Source: Streptomyces sp. SID8374 | Lineage (GTDB): Bacteria > Actinomycetota > Actinomycetes > Streptomycetales > Streptomycetaceae | NCBI RefSeq assembly: GCF_009865135.1 | Contig: NZ_WWGH01000002.1 | Span: 186,001-250,000 of the forward strand | Direction of reading: 5' to 3' | Length of the DNA stretch: 64,000 bases | Shown here: piece after piece, positions 33,780 to 41,328 of the stretch | Layout of the letters: every line of letters begins with the position of its first letter | Numbering within the stretch: the stretch's first letter is position 1 | Program-made: the position numbers and the translations under genes | Notes under the pieces: model-generated | What the model saw: only the letters and a program-made list of their open reading frames with translations | What the model was told of the DNA's origin: nothing | The model's database searches: none

Positions 33780-34172
33780 ATGTCGCTCGACGTCTCACCG
33801 GCGCTGTTGGAACAGGCCGAGCGAGGCGAGGTCGACGAAGCCGACTTCGTCGACTGCGTCCGGACCTCCCTGCCTTTCGCGTGGGAGATGATCAGCTCTC
33901 TGGTGGCTCAGCTGAAGGTCGACGGCGGCCAGTTCGCCGACAACCAGACTCCGCCGCCGGACGAGCAGGCACGTGGTCAGCTGCTGCGTGCGCTCGCGAG
34001 TGATGCGATACGCGGCGCGCTCCAGCGGCACTTCGGAGTGCGTATCGCTTTCCAGAACTGCCACCGCGTCGCGGTGTTCCCGCTGGACGCCTCGGTCGAC
34101 GACCGGCTGGCCAAGTTCACTTCGGTGAGGGGCCAGTTGCTCAACCAGTCGCCCGAACTACGGGACTGCTGA
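33780..34172 (+). CDS. Conserved actinobacterial protein (SCO5389-like), unknown function
   Basis: 130 residues, soluble, mainly helical by composition, acidic N-terminal half (LLEQAERGEVDEADFVDCVRTSLPFAWEMI). Its ortholog appears downstream of nucS in S. coelicolor as I recall. No motif I recognise. ATG follows GAGAGGAGAACC. The 272-base gap to the divergent nucS start must hold both promoters. Confidence 0.85.
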   Translation: MSLDVSPALLEQAERGEVDEADFVDCVRTSLPFAWEMISSLVAQLKVDGGQFADNQTPPPDEQARGQLLRALASDAIRGALQRHFGVRIAFQNCHRVAVFPLDASVDDRLAKFTSVRGQLLNQSPELRDC

Positions 34173-34329
34173 ACGCTTCTGCTGCCGCTTCGGGCCGCGG
34201 GAGGTGCAACTGGCTCCGGGGCGGCAGCTCCCGTACCACCGCACCACGCTCCACCGCACCACGCACCACGTTCCACCGCATCACGCATCAGGCTTCACCG
34301 CGAGGTCGTTCCGCATGCACAGGCGCAGG

Positions 34330-35364
34330 TCAGGTCAGCAGCGGCAGCACGTCCGCGCCCAGGCGCCGCACGTTCTCCTCGGTCGCCGCGAGGTCGCCCG
34401 ACCCCTCCACCAGGAGCGCGAAGCGGGTGATGCCGGTCCGCTCGGCCGTGGCCGCGAGCCGGTCGGCGGCCAGCTGCGGCGGGCCCACCGGGTGCAGCCC
34501 GCACAGCAGCTCCGTGTACGCCACCGGGTCCCGCATCACGCGGTGCCGGTCGTCCACCGTGACATGGGCGTCCAGCCCCTGGCGCAGCCAGCCGGGCATC
34601 GCCTTCACCAGCGTCTCCGTGGCGTCCCCCGGCCCGTCCGCGATCTGGGCCACCCCTGCGGACACATGTGCGGCCCCCTCGACCACCTCCGGCGCATGAC
34701 CGGCCTCCCGGGCCGCCGTACGCCACAGGGCGACCATCTCGGCCTTCTCCTCGTCCCCGCAGTGCATGCCCAGCAGCATCGGCAGCCCCCGGCCCGCCGC
34801 CAGCCGCACCGTCTTCGGCGAGGTGCACGCCACGATCACCTCGGGCCCCTGCGCCGAGCCGTCCGGCAGCAGCTCGTCCGCGCGCGGCACCACCGCCACC
34901 TCGCGGAAGCCGAACCGCTCCCCGCGCCCCGCGACGCGCGGCTCCCGCAGCCAGTCGAGGAGCAGCTCCAGCGCCTCGGGGAACCCGTTCTCGTACGCGT
35001 CGAGTCCGCCGCCGAAGACCTCCAGGTCAACCCAGGGCCCGCCCCGGCCCACCCCGAGCGAGAACCGTCCGCCGCTGGTCAGATGGAGCAGCGCGGCCTG
35101 CTCGGCGAGGGCGACCGGGTGGTGGTTGGGCAGCACGCTGACGGCGGTGCCGACGCGGATCCGCCGGGTCCGGCCGAGCAGCAGCGCGGCCAGCGTGGTG
35201 GCGGACGGGCAGACCCCGTACGGCACGAAGTGGTGCTCGGCCAGCCACACCGAGTCGAGTCCGGACTCCTCCGCCGCCTCGGCGGACCGGACGGCCCGGT
35301 GCAGGGCCTCGCCCGGCCCCTGACCCGGGAACTGAGCTGCCAGAACGAACGTTCCGATGCGCAT
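34330..35364 (-). CDS. LLM class flavin-dependent oxidoreductase (bacterial luciferase-like)
   Basis: 344-residue TIM-barrel FMN/F420-dependent monooxygenase family member. Typical features are SVWLAEHHF (strand 2), RTRRIRVGTAVSVLPNHHPVALAEQ and GRFSLGVGRG. The substrate is unknown. ATG 35364 has a perfect AAGGAGG nine bases upstream. Transcribed alone on the minus strand, with an inverted repeat about 60 bases upstream of the start codon. Confidence 0.9.
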   Translation of the reverse strand: MRIGTFVLAAQFPGQGPGEALHRAVRSAEAAEESGLDSVWLAEHHFVPYGVCPSATTLAALLLGRTRRIRVGTAVSVLPNHHPVALAEQAALLHLTSGGRFSLGVGRGGPWVDLEVFGGGLDAYENGFPEALELLLDWLREPRVAGRGERFGFREVAVVPRADELLPDGSAQGPEVIVACTSPKTVRLAAGRGLPMLLGMHCGDEEKAEMVALWRTAAREAGHAPEVVEGAAHVSAGVAQIADGPGDATETLVKAMPGWLRQGLDAHVTVDDRHRVMRDPVAYTELLCGLHPVGPPQLAADRLAATAERTGITRFALLVEGSGDLAATEENVRRLGADVLPLLT

Positions 35365-35422
35365 CGCGTGTTGCCTCCTTGCGGCCGACGCGTGTCTCCC
35401 CCACTGGCAACAACGTCTGACA

Positions 35423-35437
35423 CGTGCCAAAGGCACG
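35423..35437. promoter_or_regulatory. Short inverted repeat upstream of the luciferase-like gene
   Basis: CGTGCC and GGCACG flank AAA in a perfect 15-bp palindrome-type site, 59 bases before the start codon. It could be an operator; no adjacent regulator gene. Confidence 0.35.
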
Positions 35438-35589
35438 GTCCGGCGCGAAGTTGTTGCGATTTTCCGCTAACTCACTCCGCTGCCCGGTCGGGCCGGACCG
35501 CGTCGCCCCGCCCCACCCGGCACCTGCCCCCGGCACCAGGCTCTAGGCTTGGTTCCCACCGTGCCCGTGCCGCCCCCGTGAGGTGTCCT

Positions 35590-35919
35590 GTGTCCCCGCG
35601 CCGCAACCGCCCCCGTGGCGGCGACCGTCCCGACGAACACCCCGGTACGGCGCTGGGGCGGTACGGCGGGGGAGGGGCCACCGAGAGCTGGCAGGGCGAG
35701 GAGTGGTCGGTGCGCCCGGTGAGCGGCGCGAGCGCCCAGGGCAAGCGGTACCGCTGCCCCGGCTGCGACCAGGAGATCCCCTCCGGCGTCCCGCACCTCG
35801 TCGCCTGGCCCGAGTTCGGCGGCATCGAGGACCGCAGGCACTGGCACAAGGCCTGCTGGAACGCGAAGGACCGCCGCACCACGCGGGTGCAGCGGTCCCG
35901 TAACGCGCCGCGCTACTGA
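35590..35919 (+). CDS. Small zinc-ribbon-type protein
   Basis: 109 residues. Basic disordered N-terminus, then a metal-binding motif CPGCDQEIPSGVPHLVAW...HWHKACW (C-x2-C and H-x3-C), ending in a basic tail KDRRTTRVQRSRN. Likely binds zinc and nucleic acid, inferred from charge. GTG 35590; the ribosome site GAGGTGTCC is close by. Stops 19 bases before the convergent ABC permease. Confidence 0.78.
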   Translation: MSPRRNRPRGGDRPDEHPGTALGRYGGGGATESWQGEEWSVRPVSGASAQGKRYRCPGCDQEIPSGVPHLVAWPEFGGIEDRRHWHKACWNAKDRRTTRVQRSRNAPRY

Positions 35920-35937
35920 GAGGCCGTAGGGGTCCGT

Positions 35938-36795
35938 TCAGACGTCCCGCCGGTCCAGCGCCAGATAGGCGCCGCCCATGGCCACGGCCGCGATGCCCAG
36001 CATCAGCAGCAGCGGCTCCCAGCCGGACGGGCCGGAGTCGGTGACCACCGTGCCGTAGAGCGCGCCCAGCTGGTTGGGGATCGAGTATTCGAAGAGGAAG
36101 CGCTGTAGGCCGCGCAGGCTGTCGGAGAACATGAACATCGCGAGGACCAGCGGCAGCAGCACCACGGCGATCATGACCGTGATGGCGCCCGCCGAGTGCC
36201 GGATGATCGCACCGACCGCCAGCGACAGCAGCCCCAGGGACGCGATGTAGAGCCCGACGCCCACCGTGGCGCGCAGCCACACCGAGCCGTCGTCCACGCC
36301 GCCGTCCAGGATCGCGGTCTGCGCCACGGCGACGACCGTGGCCGTCACCGTGGTGATGGTGAACGCGAGCAGGAAGAAGACGATCGCCTTGGCCGTGAGC
36401 ACCCGCGCCCGGCTCGGGCAGGCCGTCAGCGTCGTACGGATCATGCCGGTGCTGTACTCGGAGCCGATGGTCAGCACGCCGAGGGTGATCACACAGATCG
36501 ACCCCAGCAGTACGCCGAAGAAGCCGAGGGCCACCACCGGTTCGCCGCCCAGATCGGTGTCGGCGGCGGCGATCAGCAGCGCGGACATCAGCCCGATCGC
36601 CACCATCAGCACGATCATCACGCCCAGCGTCCACAGCGTGGAGCGGACGGAACGGATCTTCGTCCACTCCGAGGCGATGGCGTCGCCGAGCGTGGCGCGG
36701 CGGATCGGGATGGGCGACTCGTAGTACCCCAGCAGGCCGTGCGGCGGCTCGGGCTGCGGCTGCTGGTAGGCCTGCGGGGCGGCCGGGGTCGTCAT
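35938..36795 (-). CDS. ABC-2 family permease (copy A)
   Basis: 285 residues. A Pro/Gln-rich cytoplasmic start, then SEWTKIRSVRSTLWTL and six membrane helices; GSEYSTGMIRTTLTACPSR is the family loop. Overlaps its ATPase gene by four bases (ATGA). Paralogous to the permease at 38181, sharing SEWTKIR, EYS(S/T)GMIRT and the closing GGAYLALDRRD/GGYLVLKNRD. Substrate unknown. Confidence 0.88.
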   Translation of the reverse strand: MTTPAAPQAYQQPQPEPPHGLLGYYESPIPIRRATLGDAIASEWTKIRSVRSTLWTLGVMIVLMVAIGLMSALLIAAADTDLGGEPVVALGFFGVLLGSICVITLGVLTIGSEYSTGMIRTTLTACPSRARVLTAKAIVFFLLAFTITTVTATVVAVAQTAILDGGVDDGSVWLRATVGVGLYIASLGLLSLAVGAIIRHSAGAITVMIAVVLLPLVLAMFMFSDSLRGLQRFLFEYSIPNQLGALYGTVVTDSGPSGWEPLLLMLGIAAVAMGGAYLALDRRDV

Positions 36796-37985
36796 CGGGG
36801 GTCCTCGCTGGTCTTCGTCCCGGCCGCGTCGGCGGGGGAGGGCTCGGGGGCGGGCGCGGGGGAGGGGGCCGGTGCGGCGGGCGCGGTGGCCGGGCCGGGG
36901 GCGGCGTACGGGTTCTGTCCGGGCGGCGGCGGGGCGTACCAGCTCTGCTGCGGGGCGTGCGCCGGCTGGGGCTGCCCGGGGCCGGGCCCGGCCCCGTAAC
37001 CGCCCTGAGCGTCCCCGTAGGGCCCGTACAGCCCCTCCGGCGGCTCCAGGAGTCCGGCCTTGGCGTCCTCCGTCGACCGGTAGTCCACGACGCCCTGCGT
37101 CATCCGCATGTACGCCTCCTCCAGCGAGGCCCGGTGCGGCGACAGCTCCCAGAGCCGTACGTCGGCACCGTGGGCCAGGTCGCTGATCCTCGGCAGCGGG
37201 AGGCCGGTGACGCGCAGGGCGCCGTCCGGCTCGGACATCACGCTGCCGCCCGCCTCGATGAGCGAGGACGTCAGCTTCTCCCGCTCCTCGGGGGCGTTCT
37301 CGGGGACCCGGACCCGGGCGAAGTCGGCGGAGTTCGCCGAGATGAAGTCGGTGACGCTCATGTCGGAGAGCAGCCGGCCGCGTCCGATCACGATGAGGTG
37401 GTCGGCGGTGAGGGCCATCTCGCTCATGAGGTGGGACGAGACGAAGACGGTGCGCCCCTCGGCCGCCAGCGTCTTCATCAGATTGCGGACCCAGTGGATG
37501 CCCTCGGGGTCCAGGCCGTTGACCGGCTCGTCGAAGAGCAGCACCTGCGGGTCGCCGAGCAGCGCCGCGGCGATCCCGAGCCGCTGCCCCATGCCGAGGG
37601 AGAAGCCGCTGGAGCGGCGCTTGGCGACGTCCTGGAGGCCGACGACGCCCAGCACCTCGTCCACCCGCCGGGCCGGGATCCCGGCGAGCTGGGCCAGCGA
37701 GAGCAGGTGGGCGCGGGCGGTCCGCCCGCCGTGCACGGCCTTGGCGTCCAGCAGCGCACCCACCTGGCGCGGCGCGTTAGGCAGGCTCCGGTAGGGGTGA
37801 CCGCCGATCGTGACGTGGCCCGCCGTCGGCCGGTCCAGACCGAGGATCATGCGCATGGTCGTGGACTTGCCCGACCCGTTGGGACCGAGGAAGCCGGTGA
37901 CGGCCCCCGGCCGCACCTGGAAGGAAAGGTCGTCCACGGCCGTCTTCGCGCCGTAGCGCTTGGTCAGGCCGATTGCCTCGATCAT
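36792..37985 (-). CDS. ABC transporter ATP-binding protein (copy A)
   Basis: 397 residues. Walker A GPNGSGKSTT, Walker B LLFDEPVNGLDPEG, signature replaced by SLGMGQRLGIA, and H-loop SSHLMSEMAL, as in CcmA/bacitracin-type exporters. A C-terminal domain of about 80 residues is followed by a Pro/Ala/Gly-rich disordered tail of about 90 residues that copy B mostly lacks. ATG 37985 with TGGAGA just upstream. Operon with the overlapping permease. Confidence 0.92.
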   Translation of the reverse strand: MIEAIGLTKRYGAKTAVDDLSFQVRPGAVTGFLGPNGSGKSTTMRMILGLDRPTAGHVTIGGHPYRSLPNAPRQVGALLDAKAVHGGRTARAHLLSLAQLAGIPARRVDEVLGVVGLQDVAKRRSSGFSLGMGQRLGIAAALLGDPQVLLFDEPVNGLDPEGIHWVRNLMKTLAAEGRTVFVSSHLMSEMALTADHLIVIGRGRLLSDMSVTDFISANSADFARVRVPENAPEEREKLTSSLIEAGGSVMSEPDGALRVTGLPLPRISDLAHGADVRLWELSPHRASLEEAYMRMTQGVVDYRSTEDAKAGLLEPPEGLYGPYGDAQGGYGAGPGPGQPQPAHAPQQSWYAPPPPGQNPYAAPGPATAPAAPAPSPAPAPEPSPADAAGTKTSEDPR

Positions 37986-38136
37986 TCTCCAGCCCCATCG
38001 ACTCACTCTGTCGTTCGGGGCTCGGGCCGCCTGGCCGCACACCCCCCGTAAGAGTTAGGAGGATAACCAGGCCTTGACGGTTCCGGCCAAGTTCGGCACA
38101 GGGCGCGAGCGGACCGTCACGGGCTCCGGGGCGTCT

Positions 38137-38173
38137 CCGGTGGACCGGGACCGGACAGGCCCTGATCCACCGG
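38137..38173 (-). terminator. Hairpin after ABC copy B operon
   Basis: CCGGTGGA and TCCACCGG form an 8-bp stem with a 21-base loop, just past the end of the 38181 permease gene on the minus strand. Confidence 0.5.
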
Positions 38174-38180
38174 CCACGCC

Positions 38181-38960
38181 CTAGGCGTCCCGGTTCTTCA
38201 GGACCAGATAGCCGCCGAGCACCGCCGCCGCCACCCACGCGACCATGATCCCCATCCCGGCCCACGGCCCGTACGGCGACGGATCGCTGCCCATCGCGTC
38301 GGGGACGACCTGCATGATCTTCGACCCGGCCTGGTCGGGGAAGTACCGGATGACGTCCTTGGCGTACGGCACCGCGGCCAGGATGTTGGAGATCAGCAGG
38401 AAGAACGGGATCAGGATGCCCATCGACAGCATGGAGCTGCGCAGCATCGCCGTGACGCCCATGGAGAAGATGGCGATCAGCCCCATGTAGAGGCCCGCGC
38501 CGACCACCGCGCGCAGCACGTTCTCCTCGCCGAGGCCGGTGCCCCGGTCGCCCAGCAGGGCCTGGCCGAGGAAGAACGAGACGAAGCTGGTGAGCAGGCC
38601 GACCAGGACGGCCAGCACCCCGGCCACCGCGATCTTGCTGAAGAGGAGCGTTCCGCGCTGCGGCACGGCCGCCAGCGAGGTGCGGATCATGCCGGAGCTG
38701 TACTCCGTACCGACCACGAGCACCCCGAACACGATCATGGCGAGCTGGCCCAGGACCGTACCGGAGAAGCTGACGAGCGTCGGGTCGAAGGTGAGCTGCT
38801 CGGTCTCGGAGAGGTCGTCGAACGTGGCGTTCACCAAGGCGCTCACGCCGACGCCCATGGCGACCGTGACGGCGAACGCGCAGATGAGCGTCCAGGTGGT
38901 GGAGGAGACCGTGCGGATCTTGGTCCACTCGGAGTTGAGGACTGCGGGTACCGAAGCCAT
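38181..38960 (-). CDS. ABC-2 family permease (copy B)
   Basis: 259 residues, six membrane helices, beginning NSEWTKIRTVSSTTWTL. Contains GTEYSSGMIRTSLAAVPQRG, the family motif between helices 2 and 3. Starts five bases after the ATPase stop. Paralog of the permease at 35938; the two differ mainly in the N-terminal cytoplasmic extension of copy A. Confidence 0.88.
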   Translation of the reverse strand: MASVPAVLNSEWTKIRTVSSTTWTLICAFAVTVAMGVGVSALVNATFDDLSETEQLTFDPTLVSFSGTVLGQLAMIVFGVLVVGTEYSSGMIRTSLAAVPQRGTLLFSKIAVAGVLAVLVGLLTSFVSFFLGQALLGDRGTGLGEENVLRAVVGAGLYMGLIAIFSMGVTAMLRSSMLSMGILIPFFLLISNILAAVPYAKDVIRYFPDQAGSKIMQVVPDAMGSDPSPYGPWAGMGIMVAWVAAAVLGGYLVLKNRDA

Positions 38961-38965
38961 CGTCG

Positions 38966-40006
38966 TCAGGCCCCCTTGTTCTCGGTGCCGTCGGTGCCTT
39001 CGGTGGGCTGCGGGGCGGTGGCGCCCGGCTGGTTCCAGCCCTCGCCCCAGCCCGCCCCGACCGACCCGGCCACCGGCGGCGGGGGTTCGGCCCCGCCCGG
39101 CCCGGAGTGGGCGTGGTACTCCACGGAGCCGGCGGTCATCTGCATGAACGCCTCCTCCAGCGAGGCCCGCTGGGAGCTCAGCTCGTGCAGCACGATCTGG
39201 TGACGGGCCGCCAGCTCACCCAGCTCCTCGGTGGTGGCGCCGTCGATCTCCAGGGTGCCGCCGTCCGCCTCGACGGCGGTGAAGCCGCCTTCGTGCAGCG
39301 CGTCCCGCAGCCGCTCCTGCTGCGGCGAGCGCAGCCGTACGTAACTGCGGGAGTTCTCATGGATGAAGTCGGCCATCGAGGTGTCGGCGAGCAGCTTGCC
39401 CTGGCCGATCACGATCAAGTGGTCGGCGGTCAGCGCCATTTCGCTCATCAGGTGTGAGGAGACGAAGATGGTCCGGCCCTCGGCGGCGAGCGCCTTCATC
39501 AGGTTGCGGATCCAGTGGATGCCCTCGGGGTCCAGGCCGTTGACCGGTTCGTCGAACATCAGGATCTCGGGGTCGCCCAGCAGCGCGGAAGCGATACCGA
39601 GGCGCTGGCCCATGCCGAGCGAGAAGCCCTTGGACTTCTTCTTCGCGACCGCGCTCAGCCCGACGGTGTCCAGCACCTCGTCGACCCGGCTGCGCGGGAT
39701 GCGGTTGCTCTGCGCCAGACAGAGCAGGTTGTTGTACGCGCTGCGGCCGCCGTTCATCGACTTGGCGTCCAGCAGCGCCCCGATGTACTTCAGCGGTTCC
39801 TGGAGCTCGTGGTAGTGCTTGCCGTCGATGCGCACCGTACCGCTGGTGGGGTTGTCCAGATCGAGCATCATGCGCATGGTGGTGGATTTGCCTGCCCCGT
39901 TGGGGCCCAGGAAACCGGTGACCATGCCCGGTCTGACCTGGCATGTCAGATGGTCGACGGCAACTTTGCTGCCGAAGCGTTTGGTCAGTCCCTCGAGCTC
40001 GATCAT
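38966..40006 (-). CDS. ABC transporter ATP-binding protein (copy B)
   Basis: 346 residues. Walker A GPNGAGKSTT, SLGMGQRLGIASALLGDPEILMFDEPVNGLDPEG and SSHLMSEMAL are near-identical to copy A at 36792, which indicates a tandem duplication of the ATPase-permease pair. The C-terminal part ends in a shorter Pro/Gly tail. No good ribosome site precedes ATG 40006; TAGCGT six bases upstream could be a -10 box of a leaderless transcript. Confidence 0.92.
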   Translation of the reverse strand: MIELEGLTKRFGSKVAVDHLTCQVRPGMVTGFLGPNGAGKSTTMRMMLDLDNPTSGTVRIDGKHYHELQEPLKYIGALLDAKSMNGGRSAYNNLLCLAQSNRIPRSRVDEVLDTVGLSAVAKKKSKGFSLGMGQRLGIASALLGDPEILMFDEPVNGLDPEGIHWIRNLMKALAAEGRTIFVSSHLMSEMALTADHLIVIGQGKLLADTSMADFIHENSRSYVRLRSPQQERLRDALHEGGFTAVEADGGTLEIDGATTEELGELAARHQIVLHELSSQRASLEEAFMQMTAGSVEYHAHSGPGGAEPPPPVAGSVGAGWGEGWNQPGATAPQPTEGTDGTENKGA

Positions 40007-40024
40007 GCCGACACGCTAGAACGG

Positions 40025-40067
40025 CCGCGCGCCCGGCGCCACCACAAAGGGGGAACCGGGCGCGCGG
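40025..40067 (-). terminator. Hairpin terminator after filP
   Basis: CCGCGCGCCCGG and CCGGGCGCGCGG pair perfectly over 12 bp with a 19-base loop, 18 bases after the filP stop on the minus strand. Confidence 0.8.
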
Positions 40068-40085
40068 AAGGAACCGCTCCGGGGG

Positions 40086-41024
40086 TCAGCGGGTCTGCTG
40101 GGCCGGGACACCGCGCTGGGCGGGCTCGTCGTCCACCGGGGAGCCGGCGGCGGCCACCGCGGCACCGGTCAGCGTGGCCAGCATCTCGCGGACGTTGGTC
40201 AGCTGCGCGTTGATGGAGTCGCGGCGGTTGGTGAGCGCCGCCAGCTCGCGCTCGGACTCGCTGCGGATCCGGTCGGCCTTGGCGTTGGCGTCGGCCACGA
40301 TGTCCTCGGCCTGGCGCTGCGCGGTCTCCACCGTCTGGCGGGCCCGGCGCTCGGCGTCCGTGCGGAGCTTCTCGGCCTCCAGGCGGAGCTGCTCGGCGCG
40401 GTGCTCGATCTCGGCGAGGCGCTTCTCGGCCTTGGCCTGACGGGACGCGAGGTCGCGCTCGGACTGCTCACGCCGCTTGGCGAGGTTCGTCTCGAAGTCG
40501 GCGGCGGCCTGCGCGGCCTTGGCGCGGGTCTCCTCGAAGAGGGCGTCGGCCTCCTCGCGCTTCTGCTGGGCGTCCTTCTGGGCGTCGGAGCGGAGGGTGT
40601 TCGCCTCGCCCTGGGCCTTCTCGACGATGCGGACGCCCTCGTCCTCGGCCTTCGACTTGCGCTCGGCGGCGAAGGCCTCCGCGTCGTTGCGCACCTGCTG
40701 GGCGGCCGACTCGGCCAGCTCGCGGTGCTGCTCGGCGGCCCGACGGGCCTCCTCGCGCAGGTCCTTGGCCTCCTCCTCGGCGAGGCGGAGAATCTTCTCG
40801 ACACGTGCACCGAGCCCGGCGTACGACGGCTCGGCGTCGTTCACCTGGGCCTGGGCGTTCTGCGTTTCGAGGTGCAACTCCTCGATGCGCTTTTCCAGAG
40901 ACGTGATGCGCGCCAGGGCACTGTCACGGTCGGCGACGAGCTTGGTAATGCGGTCGTCCACCTGACCGCGGTCGTAACCACGTCGCACGAGCTCGAAGCC
41001 GAAGGGGGAGGAAGGGTCACTCAT
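40086..41024 (-). CDS. filP: FilP, intermediate-filament-like coiled-coil protein
   Basis: 312 residues. A short DivIVA-like N-terminal motif (FGFELVRRGYDRGQVDDRITKLV) is followed by almost continuous coiled coil (about 25-285) rich in Ala, Glu, Arg and Gln, and a disordered tail. In S. coelicolor FilP forms a network behind the hyphal tip, interacts with DivIVA and Scy, and gives stiffness. Length and position next to scy match the S. coelicolor pair. ATG 41024 with AGGAACC upstream. Confidence 0.95.
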   Translation of the reverse strand: MSDPSSPFGFELVRRGYDRGQVDDRITKLVADRDSALARITSLEKRIEELHLETQNAQAQVNDAEPSYAGLGARVEKILRLAEEEAKDLREEARRAAEQHRELAESAAQQVRNDAEAFAAERKSKAEDEGVRIVEKAQGEANTLRSDAQKDAQQKREEADALFEETRAKAAQAAADFETNLAKRREQSERDLASRQAKAEKRLAEIEHRAEQLRLEAEKLRTDAERRARQTVETAQRQAEDIVADANAKADRIRSESERELAALTNRRDSINAQLTNVREMLATLTGAAVAAAGSPVDDEPAQRGVPAQQTR

Positions 41025-41193
41025 GGGGTTCCTGTCGAATGAGACCGGTGAGGTGATAGGGGAATCCTAGGGGCCATAGCGGCGTGTCAGCGTGCAGATG
41101 TCGGTTTGATCTGGAGAATGACACCCCTTTTGAGTGGCTGACCCCCGGAGTGCTTGCCACTCGAAGGGTTGAATGTCCATGACGAAGCACGCG

Positions 41194-41322
41194 CCCCCGT
41201 ACGCCTGCCGCCTCCGGACGTCTTCGGTTTTCTCCCCCGTACGTCTGCTGCTCGCGCCCCCGTACGTCCCCCGCGCTCTCCCCCGTAAGCCTCCAGTTGC
41301 CCCCGTGCGCTGCCCCCGTGGG
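41194..41322. repeat. CCCCCGTACG repeat cluster between scy and filP
   Basis: Six copies of CCCCCGTACG or a close variant start at 41194, 41234, 41257, 41280, 41300 and 41313, the middle ones 23 bp apart. They occupy the second half of the 304-base gap (41025-41328) between scy and filP. No gene is supported in the gap; the filP promoter should lie in its first part. Confidence 0.65.
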
Positions 41323-41328
41323 CGGCCG

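Noticed and set aside
39815..40018. Leaderless promoter for ABC copy B
   Set aside because: TAGCGT is well placed before ATG 40006, but no -35 is visible and the filP terminator occupies the upstream area, so it is mentioned only in the gene entry.
41194..41322. CRISPR or origin-type iteron array
   Set aside because: Repeats are only 10 bp with irregular spacing, and there are no replication or cas genes nearby.
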